Shown in pieces: positions 8,949 through 17,904 of a DNA stretch of 64,000 bases (the first letter of the stretch is position 1; every line of letters starts with the position of its first letter). The translations under genes were made by a program, and so were the position numbers. The notes beneath the pieces were generated by a model. That model had not been told where the DNA came from and did no database searches. It saw nothing but the letters and a program-made list of their open reading frames with translations. This stretch comes from Acetobacter peroxydans (GTDB lineage Bacteria > Pseudomonadota > Alphaproteobacteria > Acetobacterales > Acetobacteraceae): contig NZ_BJMV01000001.1 in assembly GCF_006539345.1 (NCBI RefSeq), positions 372,001-436,000 on the forward strand, in the 5' to 3' direction.

Positions 8949-9665
8949 GTGGCCACGGTTTTTGAAAGAGACGATCAACTGCGTGCGCTTGAAGCGGTGC
9001 AGGACAACCCAGTGGCGTTGCTGCGGGCCGCGCAGGCTCAGTTTGGCGATCGACTGGCGGTTTTGTCCTCGTTTGGTGCGGAATCTGCGCTGCTGCTGGC
9101 TCTGGTAGCTGAGGCAGAGCCGTCCATGCGTGTGCTGTTCCTGAATACAGGTCGGCATTTTCACGAAACGCTGACTTACCGACGTGATCTGGCGGCCTTT
9201 CTTGGTCTGAAAAATGTGGTCGATCTCGATCCCGATCCTGAACGTGTTGCCCAGAATGATCCGACTGGTGAACTCTGGGCGTTCGATCCTGATGCGTGCT
9301 GCGCGTTGCGCAAGGTCGAGCCCTTGCGTCTGGCTTCTTTGGCTTATGATGTTATGGTAACGGGCCGCAAACGCGCTCAGGCCTCCACCCGTTCGCAGAT
9401 GGACGTTGTGGAGCGCCGGGATGATGGCCAGATCAGAATCAACCCTCTGGCCTACTGGAGTGCTGAGCAGATCCAGGACGAAATGGCGCGCCGTGGCCTG
9501 CCCCCTCACCCGCTTGTCCGTGAGGGGTACCTGTCCATCGGATGTGCGCCCTGCACGACGCCAGTCGGTGGCGGGGAGGATGCCCGGGGTGGTCGCTGGG
9601 CAGGGTTGAACAAGACCGAGTGCGGTATTCATGTCAGTCAGTCTTCTGGCGGGCAGAATACCTGA
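8949..9665 (+). CDS. cysH: Assimilatory adenylyl-sulfate (APS) reductase, CysH family
   Basis: Reduces activated sulfate to sulfite with thioredoxin or glutathione. The 238-residue protein has both cysteine pairs typical of 4Fe-4S APS reductases: C117-C118 in DACCALRK and C199/C202 in IGCAPCT, plus the catalytic C225 in ECGIH. Classical PAPS reductases lack the two pairs, so APS is the expected substrate. It starts at GTG after AGGG. The gene opens the cysH-cysD-cysNC operon. Confidence 0.92.
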   Translation: MATVFERDDQLRALEAVQDNPVALLRAAQAQFGDRLAVLSSFGAESALLLALVAEAEPSMRVLFLNTGRHFHETLTYRRDLAAFLGLKNVVDLDPDPERVAQNDPTGELWAFDPDACCALRKVEPLRLASLAYDVMVTGRKRAQASTRSQMDVVERRDDGQIRINPLAYWSAEQIQDEMARRGLPPHPLVREGYLSIGCAPCTTPVGGGEDARGGRWAGLNKTECGIHVSQSSGGQNT

Positions 9666-9722
9666 GTGCCCAGCGCACGTTTTTATTCTTCATGCAGCCC
9701 GAGAACGGGGTTACGGATAACT

Positions 9723-10517
9723 ATGGATCATCTCGATCAATTGGAAGCTCAGAGCGTCTTTATTCTGAGAGAAGCCTATCGCAAGCTCAAGCCGTTGGCC
9801 ATGCTGTGGTCCCTTGGCAAGGATTCGAACGTCATGGTCTGGCTGGCCAAGAAGGCGTTCCTTGGCAGGGTGCCCTTCCCCGTCATGCACGTGGATACCG
9901 GCAAGAAATTCCCTGAAATGTACGATTTCCGGGATGAATACGCCAAAAAGTGGGAGCTTGAACTGCTGCTGGGCGACTGCCCCCCGGTTGAAGAGATGGA
10001 CCCCTCCCTTCCGCCCGCAGCGCGCTCGGCGGCCCGTAAAACGGCCGGTCTCGCAGCCATGATCGAGAACCACAAGCTGCAGGGCGTGATCGCCGGTATC
10101 CGTCGTGACGAGCAGGGTACGCGTGCCAAGGAACGCGTGTTCAGCCCCCGTGGCGCCAGCCACAAGTGGGATATCCGCAACCAGCCGCCCGAATTCTGGG
10201 ACCAGTATGCGACCCCGCACGAGGAAGGCATGCATATCCGTGTTCATCCGCTGCTGGCGTGGCGTGAAATTGATATCTGGCGTTATATCGAGCGCGAAGG
10301 TATTCCGCTGGTTGACCTTTATTTCTCCAAAAACGGCAAGCGTTATCGTTCGCTGGGTGATTCCGACATTACCTTCCCGGTCGAGAGCAACGCTTCCACC
10401 GTGGCCGAAGTGATCACGGAACTGGAAACGACCAAAACATCTGAACGTGCGGGCCGCGCCATGGATCATGAGTCCGAGGATGCCTTCGAACGCCTGCGTG
10501 TGGCGGGCTATCTCTGA
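9723..10517 (+). CDS. cysD: Sulfate adenylyltransferase subunit 2
   Basis: Catalytic subunit of ATP sulfurylase, forming APS from sulfate and ATP together with the GTPase CysN. The PP-loop SLGKDSNV is at residues 30-37. [30 protein letters not shown] and the C-terminal [14 protein letters not shown] are CysD hallmarks. The ATG giving [10 protein letters not shown] matches the family N-terminus; the frame is open upstream but unconserved. It lies 57 bases after cysH and 28 bases before cysNC. Confidence 0.96.
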   Translation: MDHLDQLEAQSVFILREAYRKLKPLAMLWSLGKDSNVMVWLAKKAFLGRVPFPVMHVDTGKKFPEMYDFRDEYAKKWELELLLGDCPPVEEMDPSLPPAARSAARKTAGLAAMIENHKLQGVIAGIRRDEQGTRAKERVFSPRGASHKWDIRNQPPEFWDQYATPHEEGMHIRVHPLLAWREIDIWRYIEREGIPLVDLYFSKNGKRYRSLGDSDITFPVESNASTVAEVITELETTKTSERAGRAMDHESEDAFERLRVAGYL

Positions 10518-10545
10518 TTACGTGCCGACCGGGATTGAAGCGAAT

Positions 10546-12426
10546 ATGACCAAGAACACCACCACCAGCCTGGATGCGGCAACGCCTATCGTTATCGTAG
10601 GGCATGTCGATCATGGCAAATCCACCCTGATCGGGCGCCTGCTGCATGACACGGACAACCTGCAGGAAGGCAAGGTTGCGCAGATCATTGAATCGTCCAA
10701 AAAGCGTGGTCTGAAGATCGAGTGGAGCTTTCTGCTCGACTCTCTGCAGATCGAACGCGACCAGGGCGTAACCGTTGATTCCACCCGCATCCCCTTCAAT
10801 CTGGCCGGGCGTGAATACGTTATCGTGGATGCGCCGGGACACCGGCAGTTCCTGCGCAATATGATTACCGGCGCTGCCGATGCCGAAGCCGCCGTGCTGG
10901 TGGTGGATGCCTCGGAAGGCGCGCGTGAGCAGACCCGCCGCCACGCCATGCTGCTGCACCTGATTGGTATTCGCCACATCATCGTGCTGCTCAACAAGGT
11001 TGACCTGCTCGATTTCGATCAGGCCAAGATCGAAGCTGTGCAGCACGATGTAACGGACCTGCTGACCCGCCTCGACCTGAAGGCGGCGGTATTTGTGCCC
11101 GCTTCCGCCCGAGATGGCGACAACATTGCCGCCCGCTCCGAGCGTATGCCTTGGTACACTGGCCCGACCCTGACCGAAGCTCTGGTGGCTGTGCCCTCTC
11201 CCGCCTCCCGTGCGGAACTGGCTCTACGCCTGCCGGTGCAGGATGTGTACCGCTTTGGTGACAAGCGCTACGTGGCGGGCCGTATCGAGCGCGGCCGCGT
11301 CCGTGTTGGCGATACAGTGGTGATCGGCACGCAGAAAACCCCTGCCCGTATCGCGTCCATTGAAGGCTGGCATACAGCCCCGCAGGTTTCGGCTTATGCA
11401 GGACAGTCTGTTGCAGTCACGCTTGAGCCGGATGTGATCCCTGATCGCGGTGATCTGCTGCATCATCGGGAAACTGCGCCGGTTGAGGCCTCACGCGTGC
11501 GCACGCGCCTGTTCTGGCTGCGTCAGGAGCCCCTGCGCGTTGGGGAGAGCTTCCGCCTTCGTCTGGCAACGGCCGAACATGCCGTGACCGTGACCGCCAT
11601 TGAATCCGTGGTGAATCTGGATGATCTGACGGAAAATCCCGGTGAGGAAGTGCCGCCCGAAGGTTTCGCGCAGATCATTCTCTCCGCATCGGAAAACATT
11701 CAGTTCGACCCCTTCACGCCCGGCACAACCGACGGTCGTGGCGTGCTGGTGGATCGGCAGCAGCGTATTGTCGGCGGCGCGCCGCTGGTCGGTGCGGCCG
11801 AGATTGCACCGGGTGAAAAGGTCATTCACCCCAGCGCAAGCCATGTGAGCGTGCAGGATCGTGAGCAGGTCAAAGGTCACAAGGGGGCTGTCTTCTGGCT
11901 GACCGGGCTTTCTGGCGCTGGCAAGACTACGCTGGCTCGCGCGGCTGAAAACCGCCTCTTCGCTGCCGGTGTGGATGTGACGGTGCTGGACGGTGACACG
12001 CTGCGTGCCGGACTGTGCAGCGATCTGGGCTTTAGCGAAGCGGACCGTACAGAAAATGTACGCCGTGCCGCCGAGGTTGCGCGTATCCTGCGTGATGCCG
12101 GGCAGGTCGTTCTGGTAACGCTGATTTCGCCCCTGAAGTCCGACAGGGAACTGGCGGCACGGATCATCGGTGAAGGCTTTGCCGAAATTTTTGTCGATGC
12201 CGGACTTGATGTCTGCGAGCAGCGTGACCCCAAGGGGCTGTACGCGGCAGCGCGTGCAGGCAAGATCAGCAGCTTTACCGGCATAGATGCGCCGTATGAG
12301 GCGCCGCAGTCTCCCGCACTGCGGGTGGAAACTGGCGCGCAGGCTGTCGATGCGGCGGCGGGTGAGTTGGTTTCCTTTGTGGAAGCTGCGGTCCGTGCGG
12401 ATGCAGGGCAGCGCAAGCGGGGCTGA
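10546..12426 (+). CDS. cysNC: Fused sulfate adenylyltransferase subunit 1 / APS kinase
   Basis: A two-domain protein of 626 residues. Residues 1 to about 430 are the CysN GTPase, with GHVDHGKS (19-26), DAPGH near 97 and NKVD near 148, followed by the EF-Tu-like barrels. From about residue 450 there is an APS kinase with its own P-loop GLSGAGKTT and the motif [18 protein letters not shown]. CysN drives APS synthesis by GTP hydrolysis, and CysC phosphorylates APS to PAPS. Fusions of this kind are known (NodQ type). Its pairing with an APS-type CysH is discussed as a finding. Confidence 0.95.
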   Translation: MTKNTTTSLDAATPIVIVGHVDHGKSTLIGRLLHDTDNLQEGKVAQIIESSKKRGLKIEWSFLLDSLQIERDQGVTVDSTRIPFNLAGREYVIVDAPGHRQFLRNMITGAADAEAAVLVVDASEGAREQTRRHAMLLHLIGIRHIIVLLNKVDLLDFDQAKIEAVQHDVTDLLTRLDLKAAVFVPASARDGDNIAARSERMPWYTGPTLTEALVAVPSPASRAELALRLPVQDVYRFGDKRYVAGRIERGRVRVGDTVVIGTQKTPARIASIEGWHTAPQVSAYAGQSVAVTLEPDVIPDRGDLLHHRETAPVEASRVRTRLFWLRQEPLRVGESFRLRLATAEHAVTVTAIESVVNLDDLTENPGEEVPPEGFAQIILSASENIQFDPFTPGTTDGRGVLVDRQQRIVGGAPLVGAAEIAPGEKVIHPSASHVSVQDREQVKGHKGAVFWLTGLSGAGKTTLARAAENRLFAAGVDVTVLDGDTLRAGLCSDLGFSEADRTENVRRAAEVARILRDAGQVVLVTLISPLKSDRELAARIIGEGFAEIFVDAGLDVCEQRDPKGLYAAARAGKISSFTGIDAPYEAPQSPALRVETGAQAVDAAAGELVSFVEAAVRADAGQRKRG

Positions 12427-12452
12427 AGCATTCCGGTTCTGGCACTGACGGG

Positions 12453-12490
12453 CGCGCCCGGTTCTTACGGATCGGGCGCGTTGCGTTCTT
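12453..12490 (+). terminator. Candidate terminator between cysNC and cysT
   Basis: An 8-bp stem CGCGCCCG / CGGGCGCG with a 12-base loop is followed by the T-rich run TTGCGTTCTT. The U-tract is imperfect, so it may be partial attenuation rather than full termination. Confidence 0.45.
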
Positions 12491-12553
12491 GTTGCCGAAC
12501 CTGATGGCTGGCTATCATCTATCAAGGGAAAGCCGGAACGAGCGCGCCGTATC

Positions 12554-13402
12554 ATGAAACAGTTTTTTCTTGCATTGCTACGCTCGAACCGGGCGTTGCC
12601 GGGATATCGGCTGTCCCTGATCACAACCTTGCTGTGGGCCGGGTTGCTGATCGTTCTGCCGCTTTCCACTCTGCTGGTACGGCCCTGGCAGGACGGTGTC
12701 AGTGCCATGCTGACAGCCCTGCGGGACGGGCGCATGTTCGCAGCGCTATGGACCAGCTTTTCCTGCGCCGCGACCGCTGCTGCCTGCAACCTGCCTTTCG
12801 GGCTGATGCTGGCCTGGGCACTGGTGCGCGGGCACCTGCCGGGGCGGCATGTAGCAAACGCCCTGATAGATCTGCCACTGGCTCTGCCCACGGCGGTTTC
12901 GGGCATTACGCTGGCAACCCTGTATAGCCCGCATGGCTGGCTGGGGGAGCCATTGTCGCGGCTGGGGATTTTCGTTTCATACAACCGGCTGGGTATCGTG
13001 GTGGCGCTTATGTTCGTGGGGCTGCCATTCATGGTGCGTGCCATTGAGCCCGTGTTGCGTGATCTACCCCATGAGCTTGAAGAAGCCGCTCAGTTGCTGG
13101 GGGCCAGACCGTGGCAGGTCTTTACGCGGGTGATCGTTGCTCCGCTCCTGCCGGCGCTTGTTACGGGGTTCGGTCTGGCGTTCGCGCGCGGGATTGGCGA
13201 ATATGGCTCGGTTATTTTTATCGCTGGCAATCAGCCGTTCCGGAGTGAGATCGCGCCGCTGCTGATCGTGGTGCGCCTGCAGGAGTTTGATTACGCCGGT
13301 GCTACGGCCATTGCCCTTGTGCTGCTTGTGGCATCGCTGCTGGTGCTGCTGCTCGTGGGCATGATGCGCAAGCGCCTTGCCTTGTGGAGTGAGCCGGCAT
13401 GA
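12554..13402 (+). CDS. cysT: Sulfate/thiosulfate ABC transporter permease
   Basis: Inner-membrane permease with about six hydrophobic segments and the EAAxxLG-like coupling motif (EEAAQLLGARPWQ) that contacts the ATPase. The N-terminal Arg/Leu-rich start, LPLALPTAVSGITLATLY and EYGSVIFIAGN are typical of CysT (CysU) rather than molybdate ModB. It is followed by a second permease (4-base overlap) and an ATPase, so the heterodimeric CysTW-CysA2 complex is complete except for a periplasmic binding protein, which is not in this window. Confidence 0.92.
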   Translation: MKQFFLALLRSNRALPGYRLSLITTLLWAGLLIVLPLSTLLVRPWQDGVSAMLTALRDGRMFAALWTSFSCAATAAACNLPFGLMLAWALVRGHLPGRHVANALIDLPLALPTAVSGITLATLYSPHGWLGEPLSRLGIFVSYNRLGIVVALMFVGLPFMVRAIEPVLRDLPHELEEAAQLLGARPWQVFTRVIVAPLLPALVTGFGLAFARGIGEYGSVIFIAGNQPFRSEIAPLLIVVRLQEFDYAGATAIALVLLVASLLVLLLVGMMRKRLALWSEPA

Positions 13403-14202
13403 TGCGCTACGGGCTGTGGGTCGCAACCTGGCTGTTCATTCTGGTTGTGCTGGTGGCACCACCCGCCATGGTGCTGAGTGAGGCGCTCAAGGATGGGCTG
13501 GGCGCTGCGCTGGCTACTTTGTCAGACCCGGATGGCCAGTCCGCCATCTGGCTTACCCTGCGCGTTACGGTTGTTTCTGTGGCCATCAACACGCTGTTCG
13601 GCGTGCTGGCGGCATGGTTGCTGGCCTGTTTCCGGTTTCGCGGGCGGCAGGCGCTTCTGGTATTGCTGGAACTGCCGCTGAGCATTTCACCCGTGGTATC
13701 GGGGCTTGTGTGGCTGCTGCTGTTCGGTGCGCAGGGGTGGTTTGGCCCTCTGCTGGAGCGGTGGAATATTCATATCGCTTTTGCCGTGCCGGGTATCATT
13801 CTGGCTACGCTGTTCGTTACCCTGCCCTATGTCGTGCGTACGCTGCTGCCAGTCATGGAATTGCAGGGACGCCACGCGGAAGAAGCTGCAGTGCTGGCCG
13901 GGGCCAATTTCTGGCAGGTTCTGTGGCATGTGACCCTGCCCGGCGTAAGGGGGGCGCTGCTGTCTGGCGTGCTGCTGACAACCGCGCGTTCCTTGGGCGA
14001 GTTCGGTGCTGTTTCAGTCGTGTCCGGCCATATTCCGGGCGAGACCGAGACAATGCCGCTGCATATCGAGAATTTGTACAATGGCTATCAGTCGGTTGCT
14101 GCCTTCACCATGGCGGCCCTGCTGGGAGTCATGGCCATGGGGGCCGTGCTGCTGCGTTCAGCCCCGGAATGGATCGCGCGCCTGCGGGAGAAAAAGGCAT
14201 GA
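13399..14202 (+). CDS. cysW: Sulfate/thiosulfate ABC transporter permease
   Basis: Second membrane subunit of the sulfate importer, 267 residues with six predicted membrane spans. The coupling motif [13 protein letters not shown] and the stretch [22 protein letters not shown] are CysW signatures. Its start overlaps the cysT stop by 4 bases and its stop overlaps the cysA start by 4, indicating tight translational coupling within cysTWA. Confidence 0.93.
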   Translation: MMRYGLWVATWLFILVVLVAPPAMVLSEALKDGLGAALATLSDPDGQSAIWLTLRVTVVSVAINTLFGVLAAWLLACFRFRGRQALLVLLELPLSISPVVSGLVWLLLFGAQGWFGPLLERWNIHIAFAVPGIILATLFVTLPYVVRTLLPVMELQGRHAEEAAVLAGANFWQVLWHVTLPGVRGALLSGVLLTTARSLGEFGAVSVVSGHIPGETETMPLHIENLYNGYQSVAAFTMAALLGVMAMGAVLLRSAPEWIARLREKKA

Positions 14203-15263
14203 GTATTGAAGTCAGCGCCCTTGAGCGTTTTGCTCCGGGCAGGGGCAAGGCGCTGCTGAGGAAAGTTTCGCTCGATGTGCCGGATTCCGCTTTTGTCGCC
14301 CTTGTAGGGCCTTCGGGTGCGGGCAAGACGACCCTGCTCAGGGCGATTGCCGGGCTTGATCCGTATCAGGCGGGCACGGTCAGCCTTGATGGGCAGGTTA
14401 TGGAGGACGTCAGCGCGCGTGCAGGGCAGGTCGGGTTTGTTTTCCAGAACTATGCCCTGTTCCCGCATATGACGGCTGCGCGCAATATTGCGTTCGGTCT
14501 GGATGTGTTGCCCGCTGCCCGCCGCCCTACCCGCGCCCGGATTAATGAGCGGGTCAGGGAATTACTGGAACTGATGCAGATTCCTGATTTGGGGGGCGCC
14601 TACCCTGCCCGCCTGTCCGGTGGACAGCGGCAGCGTGTTGCTCTGGCGCGGGCGCTGGCAACCGGCCCTCGTGTTCTCCTGCTTGACGAGCCTTTCGGAG
14701 CGCTTGACCCGATTGTTCGCCGTTCCATACGCTCATGGCTGCGGGAACTGCATGACCGGCTGGGGCTGACGACCATCCTTGTAACCCACGATCAGGAAGA
14801 GGCTCTTGATGTGGCCGACAGGATCGTGGTCATGCAGGATGGGCAGATCGTGCAGGATGCGTCTCCCGTAGATCTGGACAGCAGTCCCGCGACTGAATTT
14901 GTCATGGAGTTTCTGGGCGAAGCCGTGTCTTTTCCCGGTATTGTCGGCGCTGGGCGCATGGTGCTGGATGACCCGCTCGTTCTGCCGTTTTCGGTACCGG
15001 ACTCTGTTGCGGATGGCCCGGCAGTCGCCATGATCCGTCCTTACGAAATACAGCTTGTTCCTGCTCAACCGGGACAGAATGCTCCCTTGCGGGCCGTGCC
15101 GCGCGGTGCGCGTAATGGCTACCGCCACTATGTGCTGAACTGTGCTGGCCACGACGGTATTCCATTCTTTCTGCCGCAGGACGGTGCGGATCATGCGCTT
15201 GAGGGCGCTGCGCTGGATATCAGCCGGGCGCGCCTGTTCCGCAATGGTCTGGCCTGCCTGTAG
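14199..15263 (+). CDS. cysA: Sulfate/thiosulfate ABC transporter ATPase
   Basis: Cytoplasmic ATPase energising sulfate uptake. It shows Walker [10 protein letters not shown] (residues 37-45), the signature [15 protein letters not shown], Walker [12 protein letters not shown] and the switch His in [14 protein letters not shown]. The 354 residues include a C-terminal regulatory extension of roughly 110 residues after the ATPase core. The start overlaps cysW by 4 bases. The next gene (DUF2849) begins 76 bases later, after an A/T-rich dyad. Confidence 0.94.
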   Translation: MSIEVSALERFAPGRGKALLRKVSLDVPDSAFVALVGPSGAGKTTLLRAIAGLDPYQAGTVSLDGQVMEDVSARAGQVGFVFQNYALFPHMTAARNIAFGLDVLPAARRPTRARINERVRELLELMQIPDLGGAYPARLSGGQRQRVALARALATGPRVLLLDEPFGALDPIVRRSIRSWLRELHDRLGLTTILVTHDQEEALDVADRIVVMQDGQIVQDASPVDLDSSPATEFVMEFLGEAVSFPGIVGAGRMVLDDPLVLPFSVPDSVADGPAVAMIRPYEIQLVPAQPGQNAPLRAVPRGARNGYRHYVLNCAGHDGIPFFLPQDGADHALEGAALDISRARLFRNGLACL

Positions 15264-15292
15264 GGCAAGCGCCATGTTACGTTTTTTGTGCG

Positions 15293-15311
15293 TGATATAT
15301 TGATAATATCA
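15293..15311. promoter_or_regulatory. Dyad TGATAT-N7-ATATCA before the DUF2849-cysI genes
   Basis: A 6-bp inverted repeat lies in the short A/T-rich gap after cysA. It contains GATATATT (15294-15301), the same octamer seen twice in the cysH promoter region. A run of T follows (15314-15320), so a weak terminator is an alternative reading; the stem is A/T-rich and would be unstable. Operator function is inference. Confidence 0.35.
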
Positions 15312-15339
15312 TCTGTTTTTTGTATTTTCTTCGGCAGGA

Positions 15340-15705
15340 ATGGACCAGAAAGGGACGGAAGTGGATCGTAGAAACAATCGCCGCGACGAGGACGGGTTGA
15401 GTGTTGTCACGGCAAACCGGCTGCTGGACGGGCGGATTGTCTGGCTTGACCCGCAGGGCGCGTGGCAGTTGAGCATCAGGAATGCCGCGACGTTTCCTAA
15501 TGACAGTATGCCCGAACGGCTGGCGACCCAGACTGCGCGGGCCGCGGCTGATGAAGTCGTTGGGGTTTACGGCGTGCAGGTCGTGCTCTCTTCTTCCGGC
15601 CCGGAACCGTTGACAACCCGTGAACGTATCCGGGCGTTTGGCCCCAGCGTGCATGAAGCTTTCACCCCGGCCTGGCAGCCCCCCGCGCAGTCGGGGCGAG
15701 CCTGA
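15340..15705 (+). CDS. DUF2849 domain protein, sulfite reductase-associated
   Basis: A 121-residue cytosolic protein without signal peptide or membrane segment. LSVVTANRLLDGRIVWL and the end of the domain fit DUF2849, a small alphaproteobacterial family usually encoded just upstream of nitrite/sulfite reductase. Here it sits 25 bases before cysI, the same arrangement. Its biochemical role is unknown; a part in siroheme enzyme assembly or electron delivery is only a guess from context. The start is an ATG with AGGA five bases upstream. Confidence 0.8.
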   Translation: MDQKGTEVDRRNNRRDEDGLSVVTANRLLDGRIVWLDPQGAWQLSIRNAATFPNDSMPERLATQTARAAADEVVGVYGVQVVLSSSGPEPLTTRERIRAFGPSVHEAFTPAWQPPAQSGRA

Positions 15706-15730
15706 AAACCGTCAGCAGGACAAGAATACC

Positions 15731-17422
15731 ATGCCTAAGTTCCTTCAGTCCAAGCTTCCGGTCGGGCGCTATGCCTATGACGAGGTGGACCGTGCTTTTC
15801 TGGCCCAGCGCGTTGAGCAGTTTCGTGATCAGGTGGCCCGCCGCCTGTCCGGGGCGCTGAGCGAGGACGAGTTCAAGCCCCTACGGCTAATGAACGGCCT
15901 TTATCTGCAGCTTCATGCTTATATGCTGCGTGTTGCCATTCCTTATGGCACGCTCAGCGCGGAGCAGATGCGCGCGCTGGCGCATGTCGCGCGGCGTTAT
16001 GACCGTGGTTACGGCCATTTTACGACGCGTCAGAATATCCAGTTCAACTGGATCAAGCTGGAAGATACCCCCGCAATTCTGGACGTGCTGGCCGATGCCC
16101 AGATGCACGCCATCCAGACCAGCGGTAACTGCATCCGTAATGTGACATCCGACCAGTTTGCGGGAGCCGCGCAGGACGAGGTGCTGGACCCCCGTGTTCA
16201 TGCGGAAATCCTGCGTCAGTGGTCCACCCTGCATCCTGAATTCACCTTCCTGCCGCGGAAGTTCAAGATCGCAATTTCCGGCAGCGCACAGGACCGCGTG
16301 GCCGCCCGCTTCCACGATATCGGGCTGATTGCCCGGATGGGCGGTAAAGGGCGTCCCGTATTCGAGGTGATCGTGGGGGGCGGGCTCGGGCGGACGCCTA
16401 TTGTGGGTGTCAGCCTGCGTGATGATCTACCTGAAGAAGACCTGATCGCCTATCTTGAAGCGGTGCTGCGTGTTTATAACGAGTTCGGCCGCCGCGATAA
16501 CATGTACAAGGCCCGTATCAAGATTCTTGTGCAGGCCCTTGGTCGTGAAGCATTTCTCGAAAAGGTCAATGCCGAGTTTGCGGCGATGGACCGCAGCCGC
16601 TATCGTCTGCCGCCCGAGGTTGTCGAAGCCATTCGCGCCCGTTTCGGCGCGCCGGCTTTTGAAACGTTGCCCGATGGTGCCGAGGCGCTGGCCGCCCAGT
16701 GCCGTGCGGATCGTGCATTTGCGGCCTGGGTTGGCACCAACACCCACCCGCACAAGCAGCCCGGCTATTGCAGCCTGACCGTTTCCTGCAAGCCTGCGGG
16801 TGGTATTCCGGGTGATGCGACGGCGGAGCAAATGGACCTGCTGGCTGATCTGGCGGATCAGTACAGCTTTGGCGAACTGCGGATCACCCACATGCAGAAT
16901 GTTGTGCTGGGGCATGTCCGGCAGGATCGTCTGTTTGAGGTCTGGCAGATGCTGCGGGCTAACGGGCTGGGTACAGCCAATGTTGGGCTTCTGACGGATA
17001 TCATCGCCTGCCCCGGTCTGGATTATTGCTCGCTGGCCAATGCGCGTTCCATTCCCATCGCGCAGAAACTGAGCGCGCGTTTTGCGGACACCACGCTCCA
17101 GCAGGAAATCGGCCAACTCCGGTTGAATATTTCCGGCTGCATCAATGCGTGCGGGCATCACCATGCCGGGAATATCGGCATCCTCGGGGTGGACAAACGG
17201 GGCGAGGAAGCGTTCCAGATCACATTGGGCGGCAGTTCAGGGGATAACGCGTCCGTCGGGCAGATTCTGGGCTCCGCCATGTCCGAAGACGAGACAGTGG
17301 ACGCCATTGCCCGTATAATCGACGTCTATCTTGTCCGGCGCACTCCGGGTGAGCGTTTTATCGAGACCTATCGCCGTCTTGGCGCGGCGCCATTCAAGGA
17401 CGCAGCCTATGCCACTGTTTGA
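15731..17422 (+). CDS. cysI: Sulfite reductase, siroheme/4Fe-4S hemoprotein
   Basis: Six-electron reduction of sulfite to sulfide. The siroheme-linked 4Fe-4S cysteines are seen as C-x5-C (CPGLDYC, near residue 427) and C-x3-C (CINAC, near 470). The substrate- and heme-binding stretches GHFTTRQNIQFNWIKLED and SGNCIRNVTSDQ are intact. At 563 residues it is of the nitrite/sulfite reductase type found in alphaproteobacteria. No CysJ flavoprotein is adjacent, so the electron donor (ferredoxin or another reductase) is unknown. I chose MPKFLQSKLP; the frame is open further upstream, inside DUF2849. Confidence 0.95.
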   Translation: MPKFLQSKLPVGRYAYDEVDRAFLAQRVEQFRDQVARRLSGALSEDEFKPLRLMNGLYLQLHAYMLRVAIPYGTLSAEQMRALAHVARRYDRGYGHFTTRQNIQFNWIKLEDTPAILDVLADAQMHAIQTSGNCIRNVTSDQFAGAAQDEVLDPRVHAEILRQWSTLHPEFTFLPRKFKIAISGSAQDRVAARFHDIGLIARMGGKGRPVFEVIVGGGLGRTPIVGVSLRDDLPEEDLIAYLEAVLRVYNEFGRRDNMYKARIKILVQALGREAFLEKVNAEFAAMDRSRYRLPPEVVEAIRARFGAPAFETLPDGAEALAAQCRADRAFAAWVGTNTHPHKQPGYCSLTVSCKPAGGIPGDATAEQMDLLADLADQYSFGELRITHMQNVVLGHVRQDRLFEVWQMLRANGLGTANVGLLTDIIACPGLDYCSLANARSIPIAQKLSARFADTTLQQEIGQLRLNISGCINACGHHHAGNIGILGVDKRGEEAFQITLGGSSGDNASVGQILGSAMSEDETVDAIARIIDVYLVRRTPGERFIETYRRLGAAPFKDAAYATV

Positions 17423-17900
17423 GAACGGCCAGATTACGGAAAACGGCTGGCAGCTTGCGCAGGAGGGCGTTGCCCTGCCGGAAGGTGACGTGCTGGTGCC
17501 GCTGTCCCGGCTGGCTGAAGGACTGGGGCGGAATGGCGCAGGCCGTCTTGGCGTGGTGCTTGAACCGGCTGATCGGGTTGAGAGCCTGCGTGAAGCCCTG
17601 CCCCGTCTGGCGCTCGTCTGTGTAACCTTTGGTTCTTTTCGCGATGGTCGGGCTTTCAGTCAGGCTCGCGCCCTGCGTGAGCATCTGGGCTATGCGGGCA
17701 CGGTAAGGGCTGCCGGGCATATTCTGCCTGACCAGTATGAGTTTCTGCTCCGTTGCGGGGTTTCGCAGGTTGAAATCCCGCAAGGGAGTGACCCGGCTGT
17801 ATGGCAGGCGGCTCATACGCGCTTTACCATAGCGTACCAGCCATCCGTTCTGGATGAAAAGCCCGAAGGAATGGGCCTCAGGAGATGGCTGCGTTCCTGA
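17409..17900 (+). CDS. DUF934 domain protein, sulfite reductase-associated
   Basis: A 163-residue protein overlapping the end of cysI by 14 bases, so almost certainly coupled to it. VLVPLSRLAEGL, FGSFRDGRAFSQARALR and the RRWLRS tail match DUF934, an uncharacterised family that travels with CysI in proteobacteria. SFRDGRAFSQA is the most conserved block. There is no signal peptide or membrane span. A supporting role in sulfite reduction is inferred from neighbourhood alone. Confidence 0.85.
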   Translation: MPLFENGQITENGWQLAQEGVALPEGDVLVPLSRLAEGLGRNGAGRLGVVLEPADRVESLREALPRLALVCVTFGSFRDGRAFSQARALREHLGYAGTVRAAGHILPDQYEFLLRCGVSQVEIPQGSDPAVWQAAHTRFTIAYQPSVLDEKPEGMGLRRWLRS

Positions 17901-17904
17901 TCTG

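Noticed and set aside
11491-13044. Long open frame on the minus strand opposite cysNC and cysT
   Set aside because: Its translation is rich in Arg, Ser and Pro with no family motifs and mirrors well-supported genes on the plus strand. It is a shadow of high-G+C codon use.
13614-14198. Upstream extension of the cysA frame through cysW
   Set aside because: The extension has no ABC motifs and lies out of frame inside cysW. The ATG at 14199 overlaps the cysW stop by 4 bases, a classic coupled start.
15293-15320. Rho-independent terminator after cysA
   Set aside because: The T-run exists but the stem is 6 bp and entirely A/T-rich apart from the ends, so it is too weak. I kept the element as a possible operator instead.
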